DNA of 64,000 bases. Source: Accumulibacter sp. Lineage in GTDB: Bacteria; Pseudomonadota; Gammaproteobacteria; Burkholderiales; Rhodocyclaceae. Both the position numbers and the translations under genes were made by a program. The notes under the pieces were generated by a model. It was not told the origin of the DNA. It saw only the letters and a program-made list of their open reading frames with translations, and did no database searches. Shown here piece by piece: positions 47,485 to 56,647 of this stretch (positions are counted from its first letter, which is position 1; each line of letters starts with the position of its first letter). The DNA lies in assembly GCA_017302455.1 (NCBI GenBank), contig JAFLDO010000025.1, positions 1 to 64,000 of the forward strand, given 5' to 3'.

Positions 47485-48881
47485 GCCAGTCGATTGAGGG
47501 GCCATTCGCATGGCCAGCCGTGGATAGTCAGCCCATGCCGGTGGCCGCCAGGACGAAGGAGTTGCGAATCGTCTTCATCGCCATGAGCGGACTGCGCGCC
47601 TGTGATCCAGAACTGACCGCGCTCGGCCTGACACTCCCCGGATTCGTCGAACGCAGTCGCAGCATAGCCTCGCTACCCAGCCTCGGTCTGCTCACCCTGG
47701 CCGGGATGACGCCGGCCCAGCACCAGCGCCGCTACCTTGAAATGCCCGACCTGAGCGGCATCGATCAGCTTCCGCGCGACGTCGATCTGGTGGCCATCTC
47801 GAGCTTCAGCGCGCAGATCGAGGAAGCCTATCAGGTGGCAGAACATTATCGGACCCTGCGTATTCCGGTGGTGATGGGCGGCCTGCATGTGACCGCGCTG
47901 CCGCAGGAAGCGATTGCCCACGGTGCGGCCGCGGTTGTCGGCGAAGGCGAAAGCGTGTGGCGCGACGTTCTGCACGACGCCGAGCGCGGCCGCTTGCGCC
48001 CCTTGTACGACGCGCGCGGTGCTGAATTCAACCTGGCAGCAGCGCCGATGCCGGCCTACGAACTGCTGGACATTGCGCGCTACAACCGCATCACCGTGCA
48101 GACCAGCCGTGGCTGCCCGTGGCGATGCAGCTTCTGCGCGAGTTCGATCCTGCTTACCCACAAATACAAGCAGAAACCCGCGGCGCAGGTACTGGCCGAA
48201 ATCGACCACATCCGTTCGCTCTGGCCGCGGCCATTCATCGAGTTCGCCGACGACAACAGCTTTTGTCACCGCGCCTACTGGAAGGCTCTCTTGCCCGAGA
48301 TCGCCAAGCGCCAGATCAAGTGGTTCGCCGAAAGCGATCTCGCGATTCATGAAGACGACGAGTTGCTGAGGCTGATGCGCGAAGCCGGTTGCGTGGAGGT
48401 GCTGATCGGTCTCGAGAGCCCAACAAGCGAGGGACTCGATGGGGTGGAGACGAAGTGCAACTGGAAGCTGTCGCGGGTGCCGCAATATCGCGACGCCATC
48501 CGCCGCATTCAGGCCCAGGGCATCCGTGTCAACGCCTGCTTCGTGCTCGGACTCGACGGTCAGACGACCCGCGTCTTCGATCAGGTACTCGACTTCGTTG
48601 CCGAAGCCCTGCCGTTCGATGTGCAGGTGACGGTGCCGACACCTTTTCCGGGTACCCCGATGTTCGCGCAGTTGCAGCGGGAAGGGCGCCTGCTGGCCGA
48701 TCGGGCCTGGGAGCGCTGCACCCTGTTCGACGTTAACTTCCGACCGACACATATGAGCCCGCAAGAGTTGGCAGCCGGCCTGCGCCAGATGATCGTTGCA
48801 CTCTACAGCGACGAGGCGACGGCGCGCCGGCACCAGCATTTCAAGGCGCTGCGCCGGCAAACGCCGTCGATGGCCGCCTGA
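47481..48881 (+). CDS. B12-binding-type radical SAM enzyme
   Basis: 466 residues. N-terminal cobalamin-binding-like Rossmann domain (about 100-165, GGLHVTALPQEAIAHG, GEGE), then a radical SAM domain with CPWRCSFC (Cys 212, 216, 219), followed by FVLGLDGQT and TPFPGTPMF. Family members do methyl transfer, ring formation and hopanoid or lipid modification; the reaction here is unknown. Co-transcribed with the upstream membrane protein under sigma-54 control. Confidence 0.88.
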   Translation: MSQSIEGPFAWPAVDSQPMPVAARTKELRIVFIAMSGLRACDPELTALGLTLPGFVERSRSIASLPSLGLLTLAGMTPAQHQRRYLEMPDLSGIDQLPRDVDLVAISSFSAQIEEAYQVAEHYRTLRIPVVMGGLHVTALPQEAIAHGAAAVVGEGESVWRDVLHDAERGRLRPLYDARGAEFNLAAAPMPAYELLDIARYNRITVQTSRGCPWRCSFCASSILLTHKYKQKPAAQVLAEIDHIRSLWPRPFIEFADDNSFCHRAYWKALLPEIAKRQIKWFAESDLAIHEDDELLRLMREAGCVEVLIGLESPTSEGLDGVETKCNWKLSRVPQYRDAIRRIQAQGIRVNACFVLGLDGQTTRVFDQVLDFVAEALPFDVQVTVPTPFPGTPMFAQLQREGRLLADRAWERCTLFDVNFRPTHMSPQELAAGLRQMIVALYSDEATARRHQHFKALRRQTPSMAA

Positions 48882-49016
48882 GGTCGAGGAAACGGCCCGC
48901 TGTTCAGCGTCCACCGATGTCGCCGATCGTCAGGGGCCAAGTGCTGTGCTCGCAGCGACGCGAGGCGATCGATCAAGCGCTGCCGCAGGGTACTGTTCGC
49001 CCGCGTTCAGATGACT

Positions 49017-49109
49017 TTACAGGGGCGCAGCATGGATGCCGCCCATGCCGATGGCGAAGCCGAACACCAGGCCGGAGATGGTGCCGATCTGGCCGGGAAT
49101 CAGGCCCCG
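49017..49109 (-). pseudogene. C-terminal relic of an MFS transporter (Fsr-like)
   Basis: On the minus strand a short frame reads GLIPGQIGTISGLVFGFAIG followed by MGGI and a stop at 49017. This matches the last conserved helix of fosmidomycin-resistance-type MFS transporters. No further transporter sequence is found on either side; the LysR stop is only 40 bp away. The rest of the gene has been lost. Confidence 0.6.
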
Positions 49110-49146
49110 GGAGCAAAGCAGCGGGGAACCGACGGCGAACGCCGAT

Positions 49147-50046
49147 TCAGTTCAGCGCCGGGTCCGCCCGCAGACGTTCGACCGCCAGATCAAGAAACGC
49201 GCGTACCCTCTGCGAGGCATGCTGTCCCTCGCGGTGCAGTACATGCACGGGCAGCGCGGGTAGCTCGAAGTCGCTGAGCACGGCCTGCAGCCGGCCGCTG
49301 CGCAAGTGCTCAGCGACCTGGTAGGAGAGCAGACGGGTCAGGCCAAAACCGCCCAATGCCGCCGCGACCGCCGAGTCGTTGCTGGTGGTGGTCATGCGCG
49401 CTTGCAGCTTGACCACGCGTGGCGCACCGTTCTCGATCAGTCGCCATTCCGGCGTCGGCGTGACGCCCGCCGCCGAGACGATCCGGTGGGCGAACAAGTC
49501 ATCGGGCGTACGCGGCTCGCCACACTGTTGAAGATAGGCCGGGGCCGCACAAATGACCCGGCGCACGCGTCCAACCGGCACGGCCTGCAGCGAGGAGTCG
49601 GCCAGTTCGCCGATACGCACCGCCACATCGACACCCTCGTCGAGCATGTTGATCACGCGATCGAGAAACAGACAGACGGCGCTGACCTCGGGATAGCGCA
49701 AGAGGTATTCAGTGACGATGGGGGTGACGAACTGGGCACCGAACAGCACCGGGGCAGTCAGCGTCAGACGCCCGCGAGGTGCCCTGTGCGTGCCGCCGAC
49801 CGACTCGTCCGCTTCGGCAACGTCGGCCAGAATGCGCCGACAGTCATCGGCATAGCGTGCACCGGCATCAGTCACCCGGACGATGCGCGTGCTGCGCGCC
49901 AGCAGACGAACACCGAGTTGCCGCTCGAGTTCGTTGATGGCTCGCGTCACCGCCGATGGCGACAGGTTGAGCTTGCGCGCCGCCCCGGCGAAGCCGTTGG
50001 CATCAACCACGGCCACGAGCACCTTCATGTGCTGAAGTCTGTCCAT
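49147..50046 (-). CDS. LysR-family transcriptional regulator
   Basis: 299 residues. N-terminal winged helix-turn-helix (FAGAARKLNLSPSAVTRAINELERQLGVRLL) and a C-terminal effector domain of the AaeR/DmlR-like class. It lies next to the relic of an MFS gene in the same orientation, so its former target may have been lost. Confidence 0.9.
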   Translation of the reverse strand: MDRLQHMKVLVAVVDANGFAGAARKLNLSPSAVTRAINELERQLGVRLLARSTRIVRVTDAGARYADDCRRILADVAEADESVGGTHRAPRGRLTLTAPVLFGAQFVTPIVTEYLLRYPEVSAVCLFLDRVINMLDEGVDVAVRIGELADSSLQAVPVGRVRRVICAAPAYLQQCGEPRTPDDLFAHRIVSAAGVTPTPEWRLIENGAPRVVKLQARMTTTSNDSAVAAALGGFGLTRLLSYQVAEHLRSGRLQAVLSDFELPALPVHVLHREGQHASQRVRAFLDLAVERLRADPALN

Positions 50047-50179
50047 GCAGTCGCCAACTCCCTTGCGTCAGGATCTTGCCTTATCCGGGTGATGGTGCGG
50101 AGGAACACCCCGCAGTATAGTGGTCCCAGGATTCTAGGCTGTGGTTTAAGCTAGGCGCTGTCATAAGGAACGACAAGCG

Positions 50180-50467
50180 ATGAGCGATGTGAAGACGCGG
50201 AAGGTGCACACCCCGGAGTTCAAGGTGAAGGTGGGTCTGGAGGCCTTGCGAGGGGTGAAGACGATCAACGAGATTGGCCAGGAACACGGGGTTCATCCAG
50301 TCCAAGTGGGGCAGTGGAAGAAGGCGATCCAGGAGCAAGCCAAGACCTTGTTCGAGGGCAAGCGCGGTCCCAAACCCGTCGCCGCGTATCGGGAGCCGGA
50401 GTTGTTGTACAGCGAGATCGGCAAGTTGAAGGTGGAACTGGACTGGCTCAAGAAAAGTCTGGGATAA
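50180..50467 (+). CDS. IS3-family transposase OrfA
   Basis: 95 residues with the N-terminal helix-turn-helix of IS3-family OrfA (FKVKVGLEALRGVKTINEIGQEHGVHPVQVGQWKK) and the C-terminal leucine-zipper-like helix (LYSEIGKLKVELDWLKKSL). It precedes the truncated orfB; the element is probably inactive. Confidence 0.88.
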   Translation: MSDVKTRKVHTPEFKVKVGLEALRGVKTINEIGQEHGVHPVQVGQWKKAIQEQAKTLFEGKRGPKPVAAYREPELLYSEIGKLKVELDWLKKSLG

Positions 50468-50477
50468 GCCTGTCGTA

Positions 50478-50849
50478 ATGCGAAGAGCCTGGATTGAGCC
50501 TGGGGAGTCGTTGGCAGTAGTCCGGCAATGCGTCCTGGCCGGGGTGTCGCGTGCGACGATCTATGCTCAGCAAGAACCTTCGATGCTCGACGAAAGCGAG
50601 TTGCTACACCGGCGCCTGATTGATGAGGAGTACACCCGGCACCCGTTCTACGGCAGCCGCAGGATGGTGGTCTTCCTCGAGAAAGCGGGTCACACGGTCA
50701 ATCGCAAGCGGGTTCAACGGTTGATGCGGCTGGTGGGACTGGCCGGTATGGCGCCGGGTCCGGACACGAGCCGGCGACACCCAGCGCACAAGGTCTATCC
50801 GTACCACACCTCACCCACAAGCGTCTTCAAATCATGTCGTTCTCGCTGA
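50478..50849 (+). pseudogene. truncated IS3-family transposase OrfB
   Basis: The first about 105 residues match OrfB: an HTH_21-type region (GSRRMVVFLEKAGHTVNRKRVQRLMRLVGL) up to KVYPY, where the family continues into the rve/DDE domain. Here the frame diverges and stops soon after, so the catalytic domain is absent. Confidence 0.8.
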
Positions 50850-50898
50850 ATGCTGACGCGTATTGTTGACAGGGACTACTCGGTTTTCGGAGGACTTG

Positions 50899-50994
50899 AT
50901 GCCAGAATCATCACAACTGCCGGAGAACGACCAGGAGCAAACGGTGGAGACTCTTTTCCCAAGTGGACGTCGACCTGGAGCGGTCAGGGCGTAA
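50899..50994 (+). CDS. 31-residue ORF with strong ribosome binding site
   Basis: The ATG at 50899 follows CGGAGG with normal spacing and opens a 31-codon frame (MPESSQLPENDQEQT...). No family was recognised. It lies at the junction after the broken IS3 element and may be the start of a gene whose remainder was deleted. Confidence 0.3.
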   Translation: MPESSQLPENDQEQTVETLFPSGRRPGAVRA

Positions 50995-51034
50995 GCGTCC
51001 ATCCGGCCGCGAATGTCGATTTTCTCTCCTGCAT

Positions 51035-52078
51035 TCAGGCGACGTCCCAGCCGCAGATGGTTCCGCTGGCGTCAGCGCCTACGAGGGTGTGGTGCTCCGG
51101 ATGCCAACACAAACCCGTCACTTCATCCTCGAGCACGGCGAAGCCTATCGGCTTCCCGTGCTTTCGCGGCTCCCAGAGCAGCACCGAGCTGTCCTGGCTG
51201 CCGCTCGCCAGTACTGCCCTGCGTGGGCTAAAGGCCAGGCGCGTGCACAGGCCTTGGTGGCCCTCGAGCTGCAGGGGCTGAGTGCCCTCGGGCCCTTTGC
51301 CACGGAACTCCCAAACCGTGACCGCGGCATCGCCCGAAGTCGCGAGGAGCTTCGACTCGCTGTCCCATGCCAGCGCCTTCGGCTTGAACGGGTAGCCACT
51401 CATCTGGGAGTCTTGGCCTGACTTCAATCGCCAGAAGTGCACCGAGCCGTCCTGGCTGCCGCAGGCGATGACGTTGGCGTCGGGGCTCCAGGCCAGCGAG
51501 ATCAGCGAACCCTTCCACGCCAGGTGGCGGATCTTCGCTCCTGCGACGAAGGGCAGAATGTGTACGCCGCCGTAGCAGGTCGCTGCGAGGCCGCTACCGT
51601 CGGAGCGCCACGCAAGAGCGGTCACCGTGCTGGCGAGCGGCTCGGTCTCGACGATCCGCTCTCCGTCGGGCATCCACACACAGAGCTTCTTTCCCGAGGC
51701 CGTCGCGATTCGACCGCCTGCCGGAGCCCATGCGACGTGCTCTACCCAGGCGCTGCCACCTCCCGGTAGCTCGCGCACCAGAGAGCCCTCCGCCGACCAG
51801 ACTCTCGCCACTTCGTCCTGCCCGCAGGTGGCGAAGCAGCGCCCGTCAGGCGAGATGCTGACATCGAGAACACTTCCTGTATGCGCTGCTGCGATCGCGA
51901 ATCTCTCTTCGCCCGTCGTCAGATCGAAGCCAACCAGCCGCCCGTCGCCGAGGCCCGCGATGCAGACACCCCCGTCTCGCGCGATTTCGAGCGCCGATAC
52001 GTAGTCGCCCATCGTGAGGCGAAACCTCGGCCGGAGTTCGGCCGTGCCGTGAGTGAAATCCCCGATTACGCCAGGCAT
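51035..52078 (-). CDS. WD40-repeat protein at the end of the zinc operon
   Basis: 347 residues, seven or so WD40-type blades recognisable from repeats such as [20 protein letters not shown] and [20 protein letters not shown]. No signal peptide, so it is probably cytoplasmic. Its start overlaps the end of the adjacent COG0523 GTPase gene by 13 bp, so the two are translationally coupled and may form a complex. The role is unknown. Confidence 0.85.
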   Translation of the reverse strand: MPGVIGDFTHGTAELRPRFRLTMGDYVSALEIARDGGVCIAGLGDGRLVGFDLTTGEERFAIAAAHTGSVLDVSISPDGRCFATCGQDEVARVWSAEGSLVRELPGGGSAWVEHVAWAPAGGRIATASGKKLCVWMPDGERIVETEPLASTVTALAWRSDGSGLAATCYGGVHILPFVAGAKIRHLAWKGSLISLAWSPDANVIACGSQDGSVHFWRLKSGQDSQMSGYPFKPKALAWDSESKLLATSGDAAVTVWEFRGKGPEGTQPLQLEGHQGLCTRLAFSPRRAVLASGSQDSSVLLWEPRKHGKPIGFAVLEDEVTGLCWHPEHHTLVGADASGTICGWDVA

Positions 52079-53406
52079 CGCGCGAACCCCCGCGTGAGCT
52101 CGTCGCGATCGAGCTTCCGGCCGATGAAGACCAGATCACTAGCGCGCGGCTCGATACCCCATGGGCGATCCTCTCGCCCGTCGAAGAGCATGTGCACGCC
52201 CTGAAAGACAAAGCGGCTGGGCGAACCCTTGATGTTCAGGATGCCTTTCATGCGGAAGATGTCGGTTCCCTTATCTCGCAGCAACTGCGATACCCACTGG
52301 CTGAGGCGATCGCCGTCAATCTCTCCCTCGAGGTGGATCCCGACCGAGGTCACCTGATCATCGTGCGAGTGTCCGGCCACGAAGGTCTGCTCGCTGCTTG
52401 GCCGAACGGCGACGCCGCTGCCGAGCACCTGCAACTGGAATTCGGACGGCAAATGCTGCGTGTACAACCCGATACGCCCCCCACGCGGTGCGTGCAGCTC
52501 GAACCGCTTGGCGCCTGCGGAATCAAGTTTTAGCCGCACGGGCTCGGGCGCCCCGATCTCGATGCGTCCACCCGGCAAGGCCGAACGCGCCGCTTCAGAC
52601 CAGATGCGCGCGGCGTGTTCAGAGTTACCCCGTGAACCGGCGTGCTCGCTGCCACCAAGGAAGCTCGCAACCAGGTCCATTGTGGGGTCCGGGCCGTCTT
52701 CGAGTACGAGTTCGTACACGCCTTCCTCGACTTCGAAGGTGCCCGCCCATTCGAACGGATACTCCGGCTCGAGGAACGTTGGCTTGGCTGCCACTGCACG
52801 ATCGAGATCGAACCCGCCGATGTCGAGAATCGCGGCGATCGGCACGCTCGCGTTCTGGGCGCGGAGCACCTTCGCCATCGAATTCATGTTCGTCACGCGC
52901 CGCTCCAGCGCCTCGAGCTCGTGCCCGCTCACGAGGTCCGTCTTGTTGAGGACAAGGACGTCGGCGAACGCAATCTGCTCCTTACACTCGCTCGAGTCAT
53001 CGAGGTGCAGGTGCACGTGCTTTGCGTCGACGAGGGTCACAATGCCGTCCAGCGAGAAGAGTTCGCGAAGGTCGTCGTCGACGAAGAACGTCTGCGCCAC
53101 GGGACCTGGGTCGGCCATGCCCGTGGTTTCGACCAGAATGTGGTCAAACTTGTCCCGCCGCTTCATCAGGCTACCGAGGATGCGGATGAGGTCGCCTCGG
53201 ACGGTGCAGCAGATGCACCCGTTGTTCATCTCGAATACCTCCTCGTCGGCGTTGATAACCAGCGCCTGATCGATTCCGATCTCTCCAAACTCGTTCTCGA
53301 TGACGGCAATGCGTTTGCCATGGTTCTCGGAGAGGATTCGGTTCAGGAGCGTGGTCTTCCCTGAGCCAAGGAAACCGGTGAGGACGGTGACGGGGAGCCT
53401 TTTCAT
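52066..53406 (-). CDS. COG0523 (CobW-type) metallochaperone GTPase, third copy
   Basis: 446 residues. G3E GTPase with Walker [14 protein letters not shown], the CxCC metal motif in [16 protein letters not shown]-type base recognition (LNKTDLVS), and a long insert before the C-terminal CobW domain. COG0523 proteins deliver or guard zinc under starvation. Gap to the preceding DUF1826 gene is 77 bp, holding a weak TGCAA-N5-TTGCA inverted repeat (53449-53463). Its sequence style differs from the other two COG0523 copies, which suggests separate origin. Confidence 0.9.
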   Translation of the reverse strand: MKRLPVTVLTGFLGSGKTTLLNRILSENHGKRIAVIENEFGEIGIDQALVINADEEVFEMNNGCICCTVRGDLIRILGSLMKRRDKFDHILVETTGMADPGPVAQTFFVDDDLRELFSLDGIVTLVDAKHVHLHLDDSSECKEQIAFADVLVLNKTDLVSGHELEALERRVTNMNSMAKVLRAQNASVPIAAILDIGGFDLDRAVAAKPTFLEPEYPFEWAGTFEVEEGVYELVLEDGPDPTMDLVASFLGGSEHAGSRGNSEHAARIWSEAARSALPGGRIEIGAPEPVRLKLDSAGAKRFELHAPRGGRIGLYTQHLPSEFQLQVLGSGVAVRPSSEQTFVAGHSHDDQVTSVGIHLEGEIDGDRLSQWVSQLLRDKGTDIFRMKGILNIKGSPSRFVFQGVHMLFDGREDRPWGIEPRASDLVFIGRKLDRDELTRGFARCLA

Positions 53407-53483
53407 GAGTGTTCTCCCTAAAGGTTAGGCGACACGTAAGGCAGCCGATGCAACTTCATTGCAGCACTGGATCAATGGCTGGG

Positions 53484-54134
53484 TCACCAGTCGGCATCCA
53501 TCGCCAGCAAAACGCGCGGCGTCTCGCCCGGCGTAACGGCCGGCGAGCGATGAATGACACCCCGGCCGCCATTGCCCTGCCACAGGCTGCCCTTGAGCAG
53601 GGCCACGGCGAAAGGCGGAATCACCTCGATGCGGCTGCCTGGGCCCAGCAGGCCGGAGCTTTCGTCAGGCAGTCCCCTGGCCCCGGCCCCGAGACGGCCG
53701 CGATCGACCGCCGCGTCGTCCACCCATTCGGTCCCCGGACCGCGATAGGTGCACAGCAAGCGGATGCCGACGCGATCGACATGCAAACGCGGACACATCG
53801 CTTGGCCGACCACTTCCAGGCGGAGGCCGATGCTCCTGGCATCGAGCAGCTCGCCAAGCATTTCGGCAAGCAAGGTGAGATCGGCAGCCAGCGCGTCGCG
53901 GCCGGCACCCGCCGGCAGGCGGGCGAGATCCGGGGTCTTTCCTGGTGCCAGGATCTGGCGAAAACCTGATCCGAGATGGTCAGCATGGGTGTTCAGCCAG
54001 TCGGCGATGGCGCCATTGACCGGGCGCCACCACTGGGCGATCTGGATTCCCGGATCGAAGATGCGCGTCAGATCCAGCGCCTCTTCCGAGATGGCGGCGC
54101 AAGTCGTGGCGGTACGCGGTAGCGGGGCGTTCAT
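53484..54134 (-). CDS. DUF1826 protein of the zinc-starvation operon
   Basis: 216 residues from the ATG at 54134, chosen for AGGAG 7 nt upstream. It matches the DUF1826 family (WWRPVNGAIADWL, CPRLHVDRVGIRLLCTYRGPGTEWV, LLKGSLW), which typically neighbours COG0523 GTPases and Zur-controlled genes. The conserved His in RLHVDRVG and the ending in PRVLLAMDADW are seen. Function not established. Confidence 0.85.
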   Translation of the reverse strand: MNAPLPRTATTCAAISEEALDLTRIFDPGIQIAQWWRPVNGAIADWLNTHADHLGSGFRQILAPGKTPDLARLPAGAGRDALAADLTLLAEMLGELLDARSIGLRLEVVGQAMCPRLHVDRVGIRLLCTYRGPGTEWVDDAAVDRGRLGAGARGLPDESSGLLGPGSRIEVIPPFAVALLKGSLWQGNGGRGVIHRSPAVTPGETPRVLLAMDADW

Positions 54135-54170
54135 CAGAAAACTCCTGTCAGTTACGGTCAACCCGGAGAA

Positions 54171-55499
54171 TCAGCGCAGAAAGGAAAGCGCCCGGCCGCG
54201 GCAGTTGGGGCGCAATTTCCCGTCATGCCAGGCAATCTGGCCGGAAACGACCGTCGTCGCCACCCGGCTGCGGAAACGTCGGCCGACAAAGGGCGACCAG
54301 CCGCAGCGGGCGAGAACGGGGTCGTCCGGGAGATCCATGTCGCGGTCGCCGATCAACACCAGATCGGCCCAATGGCCTTCGCGCAGGTAGCCGCGGTCGA
54401 CGATGCCGAACAAGTCGGCAACGCGGTGGCTTGTCTTGGCGACCAGCGTCGGCAGGTCGATGAGGCCGTCGTGCACCAGCCCCATCAAGCCGGGCAACGC
54501 GTGCTGGACAAGCGGTAGGCCAGACGGGGCCTGGAAATAGTTGCCGGCTTTCTCTTCCGCCGTATGCGGCGCGTGATCGGTGCCGATAACGTCCAGCCGG
54601 TTGCTGTTGAGCGCGGCGCGCAGGGCGTTGCGGTCGGCGACGGTCTTGACGGCCGGGTTGCATTTGAGGTGACTGCCGAGTCGCGTGTAGTCGCTGTCGT
54701 CGAACAAGAGGTGATGGACGCAGACCTCGGCGGTGATGTGCTTGTCGGCCAGCGGCTTGTCTTCGAAGAGTTCGAGTTCGCGGGCGGTGGAGATGTGCAG
54801 CACATGCAGGCGAGTGCCGTGCTTCTTGCCCAGCGACACGGCGAGCGACGAAGATCTGTAGCAGGCCTCGGCATCGCGGATCAGCGGGTGCGCCGAAAAC
54901 GGCACGGCATCGGCATACGCTTTTCGCCATTTTTCCTCGTTGACCGCAATCGACGGGGTGTCCTCGCAATGCGTGAGCAGAATCGTCGGAGCACAGGAGA
55001 ACAGGCGCTCCAGCACCGCTGGATCATCGACCAGCATGTTGCCGGTCGATGCGCCCATGAAGACCTTGATACCGGCGACTTCACGGGGGTCAAGGGCGGC
55101 CACGGCATCGAGGTTGTCGTTCGCGACACCAAAGTGAAAGGCGTAATTGGCCCGCGAATCGCAGGCGGCGATCGCCTTCTTTTCCGCCAGTGCCGCCATC
55201 GACAGGGTCGGCGGCATGGTATTCGGCATCTCCATGAAGCTGGTGATTCCGCCAGCGACGGCCGCCGCCGACTCTGTGGCGATACAGCCTTTGTGTGTCA
55301 ACCCCGGCTCGCGGAAATGCACCTGATCGTCGAGCATGCCGGGCAATAGCCACTGCCCGGCGGCATCGATTTCGTCATCGGCGCAGGCGTCGATTGCCGG
55401 GGCGATCCTGGCAATCCGCCCATCGCGAACGAGGAGGTCGGCCGCGCGGATTTCACCTTCGTTGACCAGCCTGGCGTTGCGGATGAGCAGCCTGCTCAT
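54171..55499 (-). CDS. pyrQ: dihydroorotase-like enzyme (PyrC2/PyrQ type)
   Basis: 442 residues. Amidohydrolase fold of dihydroorotases: LPGMLDDQVHFREPG, THCEDT, LHVLHIST, IGTDHAPHT. In the first motif the usual HxH is QxH, which is the form seen in the Zur-linked subgroup. It likely replaces the zinc enzyme of pyrimidine synthesis under low zinc. The ATG at 55499 lies 2 bp from the carbonic anhydrase stop. Confidence 0.88.
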   Translation of the reverse strand: MSRLLIRNARLVNEGEIRAADLLVRDGRIARIAPAIDACADDEIDAAGQWLLPGMLDDQVHFREPGLTHKGCIATESAAAVAGGITSFMEMPNTMPPTLSMAALAEKKAIAACDSRANYAFHFGVANDNLDAVAALDPREVAGIKVFMGASTGNMLVDDPAVLERLFSCAPTILLTHCEDTPSIAVNEEKWRKAYADAVPFSAHPLIRDAEACYRSSSLAVSLGKKHGTRLHVLHISTARELELFEDKPLADKHITAEVCVHHLLFDDSDYTRLGSHLKCNPAVKTVADRNALRAALNSNRLDVIGTDHAPHTAEEKAGNYFQAPSGLPLVQHALPGLMGLVHDGLIDLPTLVAKTSHRVADLFGIVDRGYLREGHWADLVLIGDRDMDLPDDPVLARCGWSPFVGRRFRSRVATTVVSGQIAWHDGKLRPNCRGRALSFLR

Positions 55500-55501
55500 G
55501 C

Positions 55502-56062
55502 TCAGAACTCGTTCTGCAGGCGTTTGTAGCCCTGGACCAGTTCGTGATTGGTTCGAACCACATCCTCGGAAAACTCCGTGGCCTCGGCGCTGACGCGGGG
55601 AACGCTGGCGAGGTCGGTCTCCGGGCCGATACGCAGGGTGGATGAAACATAGAAGCCCGGCGGCAGGTCCTTGCCATCGACCACGGCGTTGTGTCGAACG
55701 ACGCAGCCATCGCCGATACGGCAATTGAAAACGACGCTATTGAAGCCGATGAAGACGTTATTGCCGATGACGGTTGGGCCATGCACGATGGAACGGTGGG
55801 CAATCGAGGTGTGTTCGCCGATATCGACCAGGGCGCCGGACTTGGAGTGGATGACGACGCCGTCCTGGATATTGGAATGGGCGCGGATGCGGATCGGTTC
55901 GAGATCGCCGTCGGCATTGACCTCGTCGGCACGGATCACCGCGTAGGGGCCGACGAAGACGTTTTCCTCGATGATGACCTTGCCGCAGATGATGGCGGTC
56001 TGGTCGACGTAGGCGGATGCATCGATTTGCGGCAGGTCGCCACGGGGATTCTTGCGGATCAT
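55502..56062 (-). CDS. gamma-class carbonic anhydrase-like protein
   Basis: 186 residues with left-handed beta-helix hexapeptide repeats. The metal-binding His set is visible in VVIHSKSG, TSIAHRSIVHG. Gamma carbonic anhydrases can use iron or cobalt, which fits a role under zinc limitation. 3 bp from queD2, 2 bp from pyrQ. Confidence 0.9.
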   Translation of the reverse strand: MIRKNPRGDLPQIDASAYVDQTAIICGKVIIEENVFVGPYAVIRADEVNADGDLEPIRIRAHSNIQDGVVIHSKSGALVDIGEHTSIAHRSIVHGPTVIGNNVFIGFNSVVFNCRIGDGCVVRHNAVVDGKDLPPGFYVSSTLRIGPETDLASVPRVSAEATEFSEDVVRTNHELVQGYKRLQNEF

Positions 56063-56065
56063 TGT

Positions 56066-56647
56066 CTACACTCCGTTGGGATGAAACGTTCGTTCGCCGC
56101 GTTTGAGCTTGTCGAACAGGTCGTGGTTGGGCCAGTCGTTGCGGATGGCTTCAGAAAATTCAACGTCTTCCAGATCGATCAGGCCCAGGCGCGGGCTGCA
56201 GGCATCTTCGCGGAAGCACTGGGCGTAGCCGGTTTCGGTCTCGTGGACGATGACCGAATGCAGGCGCACGTCGGCCTCGCCGTTACGCATTTCGGTCAGA
56301 TCCAGCAGACGGTCGATCATTACGAAAAACAGCCGCGAGAGCTGCTCGGCGCTGGGCGAAACGGGAATCAGAATCCAGCGCTCGGAAAACCGCTGGCAGG
56401 CGGCGATGTAATCAGGATCGTCGCCCGACCACAGAGCGACGGCATGGTCAAAGGCGTCGATCAGCGCGCGCGGGCCGTCCTTCAACAGGCCGAAGTCATA
56501 AACCATCTGCCCATGATCGAGCGCAAGCGCTTCGAGCAGCAGCTCGACCTTGTAGGAATGGCCGTGCATCGAGTGCGAGCAGCGCCGCGTGCTGCAACCG
56601 CGCACGATGTGGGCGTTCTCGAACTTGAACAGTTTGCGGATCAGCAT
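56066..56647 (-). CDS. queD2: QueD paralogue (6-pyruvoyl-tetrahydropterin synthase family)
   Basis: 193 residues. T-fold enzyme with zinc ligands in FENAHIV and [13 protein letters not shown], catalytic Cys region [10 protein letters not shown]. It is longer than canonical QueD (about 120) because of extra loops. The Zur-associated QueD2 group is thought to be a low-zinc replacement or folate-route enzyme. It overlaps thrS2 by 7 bp. Confidence 0.88.
   Translation of the reverse strand: MLIRKLFKFENAHIVRGCSTRRCSHSMHGHSYKVELLLEALALDHGQMVYDFGLLKDGPRALIDAFDHAVALWSGDDPDYIAACQRFSERWILIPVSPSAEQLSRLFFVMIDRLLDLTEMRNGEADVRLHSVIVHETETGYAQCFREDACSPRLGLIDLEDVEFSEAIRNDWPNHDLFDKLKRGERTFHPNGV

Larger units (their letters stand above)
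50100..50849 (+). mobile_element. truncated IS3-family insertion sequence
   Basis: The left part contains a complete orfA and the first third of orfB, preceded by an end-like sequence near 50117 (AGTGGTCCCAGGATTCT). Beyond about 50810 the sequence no longer continues orfB: the catalytic DDE region and the right end are missing. A second break may account for the junction with 50850. Confidence 0.75.

Noticed and set aside
53449-53463. TGCAA-N5-TTGCA inverted repeat as a second Zur box before the third COG0523 gene
   Set aside because: Half-sites resemble the main operator, but the centre is 5 bp instead of 10 and lacks GTTATAAC; too weak to call.
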